Below are positions 1-9,925 of a stretch of DNA of 47,708 nucleotides, one piece after another. This stretch comes from Trichomonas tenax (lineage: Eukaryota; Parabasalia; Trichomonadida; Trichomonadidae): contig JALKBU010000331.1 in the NCBI GenBank assembly GCA_023091735.1, forward strand, positions 1 through 47,708, in the 5' to 3' direction. The position numbers and the translations under genes were made by a program. Every line of letters begins with the position of its first letter. Position 1 is the stretch's first letter. The notes beneath the pieces were generated by a model. It was not told the DNA's origin, searched no databases, and was given only the letters and a program-made list of their open reading frames with translations.

Positions 1-107
1 CAGGAAGTCACATTCATTCAGTTTACGGAAACACTGCCGACACTGGTTCAGGTACTGATTACATGCCTCCATACATTACTGTTTACACGTGGTATAGGGT
101 TTATTAA
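1..107 (+). CDS. Partial CDS, C-terminal tip of a phage tail-fibre-like protein
   Basis: Only the last 34 codons lie in the window (frame starts at base 3, TAA at 105-107). The residues include HIHSVYGNT and end in MPPYITVYTWYRVY. An ending of the type PPY(L/I)TVYxWxR is characteristic of tail-fibre or baseplate receptor-binding tips of phages and related viruses, where His-rich HxH motifs also occur. Inference: this is the 3' end of a structural gene of a virus-derived element such as a Maverick/Polinton, which is abundant in trichomonads. The repeats and hairpins just downstream fit an element edge. Too little sequence is present to name the protein. Confidence 0.4.
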   Translation, partial: GSHIHSVYGNTADTGSGTDYMPPYITVYTWYRVY

Positions 108-166
108 ATAAGTTTATTTTGAAATTATTTTTCAAAATTTCCTTACCCCCAAATCCTTGTCCTTTA

Positions 167-197
167 GGGCGTGGGCGAAGCCCTTCGCTTTCTTTTT
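167..197. repeat. GC-rich hairpin followed by a T-run
   Basis: GGGC (173-176), GAA loop, GCCC (180-183), with an alternative pairing of GCGAAG (175-180) with CTTCGC (183-188). A pyrimidine/T-rich run follows. It lies 60 bases after the stop of the tail-fibre-like frame and has the shape of an intrinsic terminator, although such terminators are not known to act in nuclear trichomonad genes. It shares the GCGAAG core with the hairpins at 578-626 and 636-654. Confidence 0.5.
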
Positions 198-220
198 TTA
201 GTTAGTTAGTTAGTCATAAA

Positions 221-358
221 TTATTTTTCAAAACTGAATACATTTTATAAAGTCATAAGTTTCAAAATTAATTTTAACGTTAATTTTGTAAGTAATTCAA
301 AAATAAATTTTTCATATGGGTGGCACCTAACTTGTAAAACTAATTCTGTCGTAAATAT
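221..358. repeat. Direct repeat, copy 1
   Basis: About 138 bp, starting ttatttttcaaaactgaat and ending cgtaaatat. It matches 435-570 along its whole length with scattered substitutions and small indels. The two copies are 214 bp apart. It is AT-rich with no open frame. Confidence 0.85.
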
Positions 359-414
359 TAGTATTAATAAATTACTCGTTTTGTAATTTGTGAGTTCAGT
401 ATTTATATAAAAAA

Positions 415-434
415 ATGTTCGCAGAGCTCGTGGA
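415..434. repeat. Shortened copy of the GCGAAG hairpin region
   Basis: The stretch atgttcgcagagctcg joined directly to tggatt matches the two ends of 581-657 with everything between missing. It looks like a deletion derivative in which the two hairpins collapsed onto each other. It sits at the start of direct-repeat copy 2. Confidence 0.5.
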
Positions 435-570
435 TTATTTTTAAAACTGAATACATTTTATAAAGTCAGGAATTCCAAAATAAAATTAACGTTAATTTGT
501 AAATAATTCAAAAATTTATTTTCTATATAGGGGGAACCTAACTTGTAAAAACTAATTCTGCCGTAAATAT
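435..570. repeat. Direct repeat, copy 2
   Basis: Second copy of the block at 221-358, in the same orientation. Both copies contain the segments actgaatacattttataaag and cctaacttgtaaaa. Copy 2 is followed at once by the long hairpin at 578-626. Confidence 0.85.
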
Positions 571-577
571 ATTTAAA

Positions 578-626
578 ATGATGTTCGCAGAGCTCGAGGC
601 GAAGACTCGAGGGATGCGAACATCAT
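578..626. repeat. Two-tier perfect inverted repeat
   Basis: The outer arms ATGATGTTCGCA (578-589) and TGCGAACATCAT (615-626) are exact reverse complements. The inner arms CTCGAG (593-598 and 606-611) close a GCGAAGA loop. The two stems are separated by a 3x3 internal mismatch. GC content is far above the flanking DNA. Confidence 0.85.
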
Positions 627-635
627 ATTACTAAC

Positions 636-654
636 TCCACGGCGAAGTCGTGGA
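636..654. repeat. GCGAAG-loop hairpin
   Basis: TCCACG (636-641) and CGTGGA (649-654) flank a seven-base loop GCGAAGT. The loop is nearly identical to that at 599-605 but the stem sequence differs, so the loop rather than the stem is conserved. A perfect 12-bp palindrome TGGCCATGGCCA follows at 689-700. Confidence 0.8.
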
Positions 655-700
655 TTCTGCGAACATCTAATTACTAACTCCAGGTAGCTGGCCATGGCCA

Positions 701-3356
701 AACCGAAATAATCGTTATTGTCGGATGCTCCCCAGCCTAAATAGAACTTGCATCTTGTCGAACATCTGGGTATATACTTATTTTCTTTCCTTCAGAAATA
801 TATATTATTATTATCTTTTGATATTCAATTTTGAATTTGAAAGAAATTAGCTTCCTACCTCTCAATATCTTCCAGTCGATTGAGAGCAAATAACGGTTAA
901 ACTCATTTACAAATTAAAAAACATCTCAAGTATAATGTTTAGGCCCTATACCTTTTATTACATGCAATTTATTAATAATTTTACGTGGACATTCAGTTTT
1001 TGGTTGCAAAAACAAGTTTTTTACAAAAAGATTAACAAAATACTATCCTGAAAAAAGTGAATTTTCTTCCAAAGTTGCATCCCTATTTAATTAGATATAA
1101 AATCATCAGGAATCCGTATTTTCATCTATAATTCTCAACAATAAATTTGTAAAAAATTGGCTTTTCGATAATTTTTATTTCATTGCATATACAATCATCC
1201 GCTATCTCTATTTTTAATAAAAGTTCCATAAATAATTTTTTCAAAACCAAATTTGGTCCATTTATATTAAAAATCACCAAAAAAGATACAAAAATCGATG
1301 ATTTTTAAATTACACATTTGTCTAGTGTCACTTATCTTCGAGATTCGAATTTAGAAACAAACGTGCCATTACTTTACTAAACGTGACAACTAAATTTATA
1401 TCTCACATCGATATGTGCGGAATCTATTTTTAATATAATTAAATTAACGACGTTATTGTTAATATAAATTTAGTGATCACATAAATAGGATCCTGAACTT
1501 TACAAAAACTTTTGAGAAACTTGAAAACGTTTTTTCAATAATAATGCACAAAACATGTTGTTGAGTATAATTCATTAAAGAGATTTCGAATGCTTTATTT
1601 TTTGAATAAGTGGTGAAAAGTATTAGTAGTTCATTATATTCTATATATTATTTTCAGTTATTTTAGAAAATTTTTTAACAAAAAGTATCGCTTTGGAGCT
1701 TTTTAACATCAGTAATCGGACTTGCACATGTAATCATAGTGATGTATGAAATCAAAAATGGATTTTTCCAAACAAATTGATTTTCAAATAAATATATCGC
1801 CTTATTTTTGTCTTTTATTTTTGCCAATCTAAATTATAGCAGATTGTTTATATCTCAAATCCGATATTTTTGATTTTTGCCATCAATTCATAATTTTTCA
1901 TAAAATATCGATATATCTCCTTCATTCTTTGCCATATTATTCTGCATCCATATTGAAACATATAGGAAATATTTTTATGGTTGCAATCAGTTTGTGGAAC
2001 AACTTTCCCTAACCAAGACTTTTATTTAAAATCCCTACATTTTGTTAAAAATTTTGAGAATTACATTAAGTATGCGGCACTTACGCATTTTCCAATGGCG
2101 TATTTTTTTGGACATACGAAAATCTGTTACGCACTTGCGATTCGTAAAATAAAAATAATTTGTATATAATAGGCAGACAAAGTTAAAATAGAAGTTTCAT
2201 TAAACGGTCAATATACTTCATAATAGCTCTTGCCATAAAATCAGTCATAAAATATATTACTTTTCTATCAATAATCCATAGTGTGTTTTCAATTTTAAAA
2301 CTCACTGAATATTTTGTATTGTGCGTATAATTGATAGTATGCACAGGCCAAATAAGTTCTGAAAATCGCCCAGACCTGTTCAATTTTTATATAGCCTACA
2401 AAGTGTGCGTACTCAGAATTATACGCACTTAAGAATTTTGTGCGTGTTCAAATATTTTTTGCTGCAAAATAGCTATATTTATTATGCTGCATATAAAATA
2501 TGTCAAAGTATTCAAATAAAAATGTGACATTCAATTTTGTTTTGGTGGATGATTTTACAGGTGTGGGGTTTGGGAGGGGCTTCACCTCTCCCAATAGAAC
2601 CGAGCGATCCGCAAAACGGTACATGAGGAAAATTTGCGTATTGAATAAAAAATAACGTACTTTGCTTATAACCGCCGCATGCTTAAATTACATTTTTCAA
2701 TGAAGTTTTTGCGTAATTTAACGAAAATAAATAATGGGATGCGCTTTAATTTAAATAGAATACATTTCTACATCATTAATTCGATTTGTACGATTATTTT
2801 CTGACAATCTTTGACAAATAAAATATATTTCAAAATTTACTTGCCAAATATTCATTTTACTTGACAAACGAGACCGTTTACTATTTAATGATAGCCTCAC
2901 TCATGAACTGATTTGAGGTGAATATCATGAAGTAAAAGCTGCTTACAGCAGTTCAAACATAAATACAAACTCAGCTGCAGCGAATTTGCTTAATTTTTCT
3001 CGAGAAAGCGCCCAAAATTATTGGATTTTATACCCCAAATCAATATTCAGCATCCTAAACTAGCTTGGCATGTCATACCTTTAGTTGAGTTCTCTCAAAT
3101 ACCATCTTTTGATCCTTAAAGCCCTATAATCTAGGCTTCAATAATTATTGTTTAACATTCATGTTTAGACTATTTCCCAACTTACCCAGGCACACCACAA
3201 AAGTCGAAATACTCAAGAATTTTCCTATCTTTCAATGCACATTGCATATTTATTCATGCAATCTTTTTTTTTTTGTTATTTAGTAAATATATGCATATTG
3301 TAGTATTTTTAATCAAAATCAACTTTACAAAAATAATAGTTATAAAGATTCTATTA
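701..3356. other. AT-rich region without a recognisable gene
   Basis: Only short, repeat-poor open frames are present, none with a recognisable product. The one clear structure is a GC-rich hairpin at 2572-2592: GGGAGGGG pairs with CCTCTCCC across a CTTCA loop, with one G-T pair. Confidence 0.6.
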
Positions 3357-3427
3357 AAAATAATAGGATCGCAAAATTGAATACTTTGTCTTTTCAATTC
3401 CTTTCAATTTTGCGCTCCTATTATTTT
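3357..3427. repeat. 25-bp inverted repeat just upstream of the Piezo gene
   Basis: Arms 3357-3381 and 3403-3427 (aaaataataggatcgcaaaa... and its complement) match at 24 of 25 positions, around a 21-base spacer. The structure ends 30 bases before the ATG at 3458, so it falls in the probable promoter or 5' untranslated region. Confidence 0.85.
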
Positions 3428-3457
3428 GAGGACTATAATTTAAATTAATATCAAAAA

Positions 3458-6400
3458 ATGGATGACTCATCGAGTATTGAGCTATCCAGTGAGCCATCAA
3501 CAACGACAGACAGCGAAGTCGATGACTTCAATAACCCGGAGAATAACCCCCAGGCTGTGACATATAACAACCAACAAACGAAGAAAAAGAAGAAAGACAA
3601 TAAATTATTCCCAATTATGACAATTGTTTTGTTGGAACTTGTTCTTCCTATCTGCTATCTCATAAACTCCATCACAACACAGTCAATTATGGGTCTTCTC
3701 AATATTATTATCTTAGTTGTCAATGTTATCATCACAAATCTTACGAAAACAAGCATCACAGGACATAAAGCAATTTTATCTGTCGAACTTATATACAATA
3801 TTATCCTTTTGGCATGCGCTTCCACCATTGGTTATCGCGCAGATGCAAAAACGAACAAAGTGATTCGTCTTATTGGCTTAGATTTCAACAACACGGTCGT
3901 TCACTCCCCGAAATTGACAATTATCATCTCTTCAATCGCCGTTTTCTTGGAATTAGTTGCTGCCATTTTGATCACTAAGACAAAGCCAGAGCAGATGATC
4001 TATTTCAGGTCGATTTTCTTCTCTTCGATGGGTTGGATCTTCTCAGCTGACTTCATTTGGACATTCTGCCTCGCTTATGCGGGTGCATCAAACACATCTT
4101 ACTTATTTATGCCACTACTGCTTTACTTCTTGTATATTTCCATTACAATGGGAATATTCGGTAAACCTTATGTGCCTCATATCGTCCAATACTTCGTCTA
4201 TGGTTATGCAATCTTATATTCGATGTACTTGTTCTTCCAGGTCTCATACATCGGACAACAGTACTCCATCTCGAAGCAGATTAAGTTTAAGATGCTTGCT
4301 AACAGGAAATATGACTACATTGTGTTATCTGTCAATATTTTTCAAATTTGGCTTTCAACACAGCTTTGTTTTGCTTTCCAGAGACACGGAAAGTCACCAA
4401 AGATCCCAGGATTCTTGGTAAGTGCGTCAGATATCGTACTCGTTTTGTCATTTGTCTGCGTTCTTATTTTCTCAGTTTATTTCCCGTGCTACATATCTGT
4501 TCTTTGGATCATCATCGTCTACATCACATCATTCTTCAACCTCAACGCTGCAAAGCACGTTTTCTTCAGAATTATTTCAATCGTCCACAATCTTACATTT
4601 TCGACAATCTACGTTACAATTGCAGACTTATATCCGATCAAGAAGCTTCAGAACGCAGACGGCACTGATACAAGAACGCTCACAAGGCTGAAGGAGTTCG
4701 GTTTATATCATTATAACTCCAACTTCAATTATACAGCTCTCGGTTTCTTCCTTGCTGCAGTTCTCGCTCAGATTGGCCGTATTATCCACTACAGGGATGA
4801 TCAGGAGGATCCTGAAGGCGAACATTCACCAAACTTAGACAATAATTCAGATCCAGTCGAGAAACCATGGAAAGAGGATCCATTCTATGTCAAAGTCATT
4901 AAGATCATTATCAAGTGGATCGTTTTCATTGTCGTCAACATCTTCAAGTACTTGACAGCTGCCGCAATCATCATTCTTGCTCTCACATACGGCTATGCTG
5001 AAAACAAGATCATCTTCCACTGCGTTTGGCTTATTGCTCTTTGCATTTCAGTTCTCGGCCTTTACAACAAAGTTATTTTCGAGTTCATTAAGTTCTTCGT
5101 CGGTATTACAATCATCACAGCAACATTCTTCGAAGCCAACGTTCTCGACTTCAAGAACATCGAAAACTTCATCAAGAAGACAGGTTTAGCCGTTCCAGAA
5201 AATGAGCATTCTCTCATCGAATATCTCTGGCCTTACATGGTCATTCTGTTCCTCACTGTTGTCATCACAAACATGAAGTCCGCAATCTTCACATTGCCTC
5301 CAACAGGAACAGTGCTTCTCTTCTGGTTCCTTTGCTTACTTCACATCTTATACTTGTACTTGTTCAAGTTCAACGTTTTCTCTCTTTGCTACTTGATTGT
5401 TGGCATCTGGATTTTCTATTGTCAAGTTCTCAGCCAGATCAATCTTCTGAAGATCGCTATTTGCTTCTCTGGTTTCATCGTGTCACTCCACCAGGGTCTT
5501 CTTATGCTTTCAGAATACGAAGAGACGCGTAACTTCCTTTCAGAGCTCCTTCCGAAGGCTGTTGTCGATATTTCAGTCCCAACATTACCAGGAGCAGAGT
5601 CAGTTCTCCTTGCCATCACTCAATTCACGATCTCACTCACATACAGAAACCTCTCTGTCACATACAACAAGCAAGGAATCTACGCAAAGGGCATCTTAGA
5701 AGAAATCAAGGCGGCCCTGAGATCATTCTATTTCTACATCTCATGGATCTTCATGTTCTTCTTCTCCATCGCCAACGATTATCCAACGATCATCAAGCTC
5801 ATCATCTCCATCTTCTTCCTTCTCGGCTCTAAGGTCGCGAGACTGTTCAACAAGATGGTTAAGGGCCAGCTTCTTTTCAACATGGTTTTCTTGTTCGTCG
5901 AAATGTACATCGAAATATTCCCAGAGCAGTTCGAGCAGCAGAGAGCCATCTTAGAGTATGTTGGTTTGTACTTCGTTGATGGCTCATACACTATCACACA
6001 GAGAAACTCATCAATGACATGGCAGTTATTGTTCATTCTTGTTTCTATCTTGAACATCATTGCTGAACACGCAGAGCCAACAGATCCTAAATTCGATCAC
6101 TGCTTACCAATGAGATTGTACAGGGCCATCTACACAATGTTGCATAACTGGTTGCCAGTCTTCGTTAACATTTCATTGTGCATTTCCACACTATACAACC
6201 CAACAATCTTCGGTTTGTTCAGCTACATCATTTTGAACATCGTCCAGTTCAAGTCTGAGCTCTTGAAGCGCGGTGCTATCATGATCACATTCTTGTTCAA
6301 CTGCTGCTTCATCTTCCAGTACATGGTTTGGCTCGGACTGCCAAAGCACGCAACATGGTCTCAGCTTTACATCTTCAAGGATTCACACACATTGTGGCTC

Positions 6401-9400
6401 GAATTCTTCTCACTGAAGAACATTGAAATTCCGGCTCTTTTGACAAACATGGTTACAGCCTTCGTGTTGACATTCTACCTTCAGTTCAGAGAACTTGCCA
6501 TCTCCTATGATATGGCTTTCAACGAACTTCCAAAGGCAATGCAGACAATCGTTTTGTTCATCTGCACAAACATCTTCGAGATCATCGAAACAATCGCCAT
6601 TGGCGTTTCCATCTTCATTCCAACAGTCGATGGCATCTTCTTCTTCCTTCTCGTCGGCTCTTTGTTCTTCGCTACATTATTGTTCGACTTCGATAGCCAC
6701 AAGACAATCTCTATCCACTTGTGGGGTATCTTCCTCGTCATTCTCGCAAGATGGTTCTCCAGAATCCCATACTTCATTGATAAGGGTATGGGCAAGTGGA
6801 TGACATCTTTGTTCGGTCTTCCATTCCAGGGCGATTCAGCTTCCGAATATTGGTGGATCATTTTGTTCTCTCTCGAATCACTCGTTATCCACGTCATGGA
6901 AACACCGATGTTCCAGCAGTGCAGAAAGGAGAGCGTTCAGCGCCTTGCTTTCAGATTCGTCAGAGTAAGACAACTCAAGGTCATCGACAGATTGAACCAG
7001 GAGATTGTCGAAAATCTCCAGGCAAAGAAGATCAATGACATCTTCTCCATTGCGGAATCTTCAACGCACATGACTAAATCTATGTTCAACCTCATTCCAG
7101 GAATGGGATATCAGGAACCAATGCTCTCCCAGAAGAAGAAGAAAGAAGAGGAAAAGAAGAAGCTCGAAGAGGAGGAAAAGAAGAAAGAAGCTGCAGAAAA
7201 GGCTTCAGCTGATGGAGAAGAAGAGGAGGAACCAGAAGAAAAGAAGAAAACACCGAAGCAGATCTTATGGGAGATCCATGAATGGGCAAAGGAATCAATC
7301 TACTATCCAATATTAAATAGGCTCCTAATGGCCCTCATTAAAGTCGCTCCAATCAACTCCGAAGCCGGTATCAACGTTCTCACACTCAACTCTCTTCACA
7401 ACATCCTCAGAAGATACGCAGCAGCAATGAGAATTGGTGGTCAATACAACTTGTCAGTCCACGAAATGAACTTCATTAAAAAGCTTCCTCCATCAATCGT
7501 TTACCAAATCTCTGCTGTTGGTGAACTTCTCGGATTCCCGCCATTGAACCGCGAAATGTATTTCGAATTATCAATGCGATATTTGGGCCTCTTCATTAGA
7601 AGATTATCACTTCCATTCTTAGTTTTGATCTCTGTTATTTACTTCTACATCAGACAGAACTTGTGGAGCCTTCTTATTTTGTTCTATGTATTTGTTGTCT
7701 TCTGCGGCACAAAGTTGTATGCGAAGCCAATTCAATACAGAGTATTCTACTTCTTAATGATGCTCATGATGCTTGTTAGAGCAGTTTCAACTGTCGACAT
7801 TATTGCAGAGCTCGTTTATAATTATCAGAATTCAGTTTCCGGTGCTCAGTCATCTGTTGACTTCATCTCATTGCTTGGTGTCAATCCAGGTGATGACTCT
7901 ATCATCGAAATCTTCGTTTTCCTCATCGGTAACTGGTTCATCATTGATAATCTGAAGAATGCAACTGTTTTCATGCCTAAGTACTACACAGAGACAGTCT
8001 TCGGTGGTGACAACAAGCTCGAAGGCTTCCCAGACAAGTACTTCTACAACTTCGATAACCCAGACAGAGTTTTAGGTCTCTCAACGAAGTCTGGTGGAAC
8101 AATTTGGAACCAGATCAAGTATCAAGCGAACTCAATGAGAATCTTCCCATCAACACAGTACTTGATTGTTATGACAATCGATATATTCGCATTCATCATC
8201 ATGTTGTTCGGCATCGATAGCTGGACAACAGATCCAAAGGCTTCTGCTAATGCAAGAGCCGAAAGAAGTGGAGTTTCTCTCTATTTGGTCTTCTCTCTTA
8301 TTTTCTCTGCCATTTTCATTCTCGTTTACTACTTCTTGAGAATATCAAATAACTTCTTGGCACTGTTCTTCTTCAATACTCTTCAGATGATTTGCGTTTT
8401 GCTCTTCTTCAAGATTGTTTGTCTTACAAAGAATTCGAGTCTCGAATTCTACATGTTCTGTAAATTCGTGTCGATTCTCATCATATTCCACGATACATAC
8501 AGTGGCAAATTGTTCGCCAACTTCTCATTCCCGGACATCAAGAAGGATGGAAGGAAGATTATGCTTCTCAACAACATCGTCAAGTTGTGTCCATTCATCT
8601 ACGAAATCTACACATTGCTCATTTGGATGTCTCGTACTAAATACGTTTCATTCAAGCACTTCTTTGTCATGAACGAGCTGAAGTTGTATCTCGAGAACCA
8701 GATAGTCAAAAATTATCGCAAAGATCAAGAAGATGGAGAACTTAAGCCACAGCATAACATGATCGTTGGCGGTCTCATCATTTTGGTTATCATTCTATTG
8801 CTCTTCGGTCCGCTGTTCTTCTTAGTTAAGTCTAAGATCAGCACGAACTTGAACCCTATTAACCACGTTTCCTTAGAGTACGGTATTTCATCCATCGGAT
8901 ATCTCTACAAGTCATACGGTCAGATTAAGCCAATGACAAGGCAGATGCATAACTCTTTAATTGATATTCCAGAATGGAGCTGGTTCAGAGAGCTAGAAAC
9001 TGATTCTCTGTATATTATAGACTTCCCTGTTGAAAGCCAGATGTTACCAGAAGCTAATTCATCCATTCTCCCGTTCTTGACAGCAGAAATCGATAACACG
9101 CATGAAATGAAGATGTTTTGGAAGATCACAACAAACTTTGAGTATGAAACATCCATTGCTCTTTCAACTGAGATCGTTACAGACTATTCTTCACAGCCAT
9201 TAGATAACGTCGTCAAGAGAAGATTCAAGATGTTCTATCAGGCACAAAACGGCACTGCTGCAGGAACAGCAAATCTTCCAATGGCAAACTTGTTCAAATT
9301 CTCGTATCCAGCGATGGACTATGGTCTACAGAACTACACAATATCGTTCCTTAACAACAAAGTTTTCCTGAGAGTATCAGAAACAACAAATGACTTCTTC

Positions 9401-9925
9401 GGTGATACCACAATCAGAATGGTCTTCTATTCCGAGCCAGTTCCAACATACGATATGATGATTTCTGTCGGAACATTTACGACATCCATCATCGGTATTT
9501 ACATCCTCATCATTTTCACATTCGGTGAAGTTCTCAGAGAAAGAGTTCTTGGATCCTATGAAGGACTCTGGATCGAGAGAATGAGGCATCCAGAAATCTT
9601 GTATCAGTACATCATCGCTATCGAAGCCTTCAAGATCGTCGAAGCACTCGATAAGGAGTACATGATGATTGAGAAGCTCCTCGACACGGTCAAGTCCAAA
9701 GAAACATGCATACAGATGACAGCTGCCTTCGAGGACGAAGACACTGATGCTGAAAACAAGGAGGAACCGGAACCAAAGAAGACTGCTCAACCACAAAAGA
9801 CGGAGCAGCCTCCACAACAGGAACCTCCAAAGACAGAAGAACAGCCAAAGGCCGAGGAACCACCAAAGCCAATGGAAGAACCACCTAAACCAAATCCTAA
9901 GGGGCTGTGTCATTCGTGGACATAA
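3458..9925 (+). CDS. PIEZO: Piezo-type mechanosensitive cation channel
   Basis: A 2155-codon frame encoding a very large multi-pass membrane protein. Most of residues 45-1740 are repeated hydrophobic segments, matching the helical blades of Piezo channels. A charged beam-like stretch (about 1153-1200, FRFVRVRQLKVIDRLNQEI) is followed by a Lys/Glu-rich linker (about 1225-1268). The C-terminal part fits the Piezo pore module in order: anchor (ENQIVKNYRKDQ, about 1745), outer helix (GGLIILVIILLLFGPLFFLV, about 1768-1787), an extracellular cap of about 210 residues, an inner helix (TTSIIGIYILIIFTFGEVLR, about 2008-2027) and a cytoplasmic C-terminal domain (WIERMRHPEILYQYIIAIE). Known Piezo proteins form trimers that open under membrane tension; sensing of host contact or flow here is inference. 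The Pro/Glu-rich tail seems cut short by a frameshift at 9901-9904. The start ATG precedes MDDSSS. Confidence 0.85.
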   Translation: MDDSSSIELSSEPSTTTDSEVDDFNNPENNPQAVTYNNQQTKKKKKDNKLFPIMTIVLLELVLPICYLINSITTQSIMGLLNIIILVVNVIITNLTKTSITGHKAILSVELIYNIILLACASTIGYRADAKTNKVIRLIGLDFNNTVVHSPKLTIIISSIAVFLELVAAILITKTKPEQMIYFRSIFFSSMGWIFSADFIWTFCLAYAGASNTSYLFMPLLLYFLYISITMGIFGKPYVPHIVQYFVYGYAILYSMYLFFQVSYIGQQYSISKQIKFKMLANRKYDYIVLSVNIFQIWLSTQLCFAFQRHGKSPKIPGFLVSASDIVLVLSFVCVLIFSVYFPCYISVLWIIIVYITSFFNLNAAKHVFFRIISIVHNLTFSTIYVTIADLYPIKKLQNADGTDTRTLTRLKEFGLYHYNSNFNYTALGFFLAAVLAQIGRIIHYRDDQEDPEGEHSPNLDNNSDPVEKPWKEDPFYVKVIKIIIKWIVFIVVNIFKYLTAAAIIILALTYGYAENKIIFHCVWLIALCISVLGLYNKVIFEFIKFFVGITIITATFFEANVLDFKNIENFIKKTGLAVPENEHSLIEYLWPYMVILFLTVVITNMKSAIFTLPPTGTVLLFWFLCLLHILYLYLFKFNVFSLCYLIVGIWIFYCQVLSQINLLKIAICFSGFIVSLHQGLLMLSEYEETRNFLSELLPKAVVDISVPTLPGAESVLLAITQFTISLTYRNLSVTYNKQGIYAKGILEEIKAALRSFYFYISWIFMFFFSIANDYPTIIKLIISIFFLLGSKVARLFNKMVKGQLLFNMVFLFVEMYIEIFPEQFEQQRAILEYVGLYFVDGSYTITQRNSSMTWQLLFILVSILNIIAEHAEPTDPKFDHCLPMRLYRAIYTMLHNWLPVFVNISLCISTLYNPTIFGLFSYIILNIVQFKSELLKRGAIMITFLFNCCFIFQYMVWLGLPKHATWSQLYIFKDSHTLWLEFFSLKNIEIPALLTNMVTAFVLTFYLQFRELAISYDMAFNELPKAMQTIVLFICTNIFEIIETIAIGVSIFIPTVDGIFFFLLVGSLFFATLLFDFDSHKTISIHLWGIFLVILARWFSRIPYFIDKGMGKWMTSLFGLPFQGDSASEYWWIILFSLESLVIHVMETPMFQQCRKESVQRLAFRFVRVRQLKVIDRLNQEIVENLQAKKINDIFSIAESSTHMTKSMFNLIPGMGYQEPMLSQKKKKEEEKKKLEEEEKKKEAAEKASADGEEEEEPEEKKKTPKQILWEIHEWAKESIYYPILNRLLMALIKVAPINSEAGINVLTLNSLHNILRRYAAAMRIGGQYNLSVHEMNFIKKLPPSIVYQISAVGELLGFPPLNREMYFELSMRYLGLFIRRLSLPFLVLISVIYFYIRQNLWSLLILFYVFVVFCGTKLYAKPIQYRVFYFLMMLMMLVRAVSTVDIIAELVYNYQNSVSGAQSSVDFISLLGVNPGDDSIIEIFVFLIGNWFIIDNLKNATVFMPKYYTETVFGGDNKLEGFPDKYFYNFDNPDRVLGLSTKSGGTIWNQIKYQANSMRIFPSTQYLIVMTIDIFAFIIMLFGIDSWTTDPKASANARAERSGVSLYLVFSLIFSAIFILVYYFLRISNNFLALFFFNTLQMICVLLFFKIVCLTKNSSLEFYMFCKFVSILIIFHDTYSGKLFANFSFPDIKKDGRKIMLLNNIVKLCPFIYEIYTLLIWMSRTKYVSFKHFFVMNELKLYLENQIVKNYRKDQEDGELKPQHNMIVGGLIILVIILLLFGPLFFLVKSKISTNLNPINHVSLEYGISSIGYLYKSYGQIKPMTRQMHNSLIDIPEWSWFRELETDSLYIIDFPVESQMLPEANSSILPFLTAEIDNTHEMKMFWKITTNFEYETSIALSTEIVTDYSSQPLDNVVKRRFKMFYQAQNGTAAGTANLPMANLFKFSYPAMDYGLQNYTISFLNNKVFLRVSETTNDFFGDTTIRMVFYSEPVPTYDMMISVGTFTTSIIGIYILIIFTFGEVLRERVLGSYEGLWIERMRHPEILYQYIIAIEAFKIVEALDKEYMMIEKLLDTVKSKETCIQMTAAFEDEDTDAENKEEPEPKKTAQPQKTEQPPQQEPPKTEEQPKAEEPPKPMEEPPKPNPKGLCHSWT

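Noticed and set aside
173..197. Bacterial-type intrinsic terminator
   Set aside because: The shape fits, but nuclear trichomonad transcripts end by polyadenylation; it is better listed as a hairpin shared with its neighbours.
6505..6897. Long minus-strand open frame inside the Piezo gene
   Set aside because: It is the antisense of strongly biased coding sequence and has no recognisable product; the plus-strand frame explains it.
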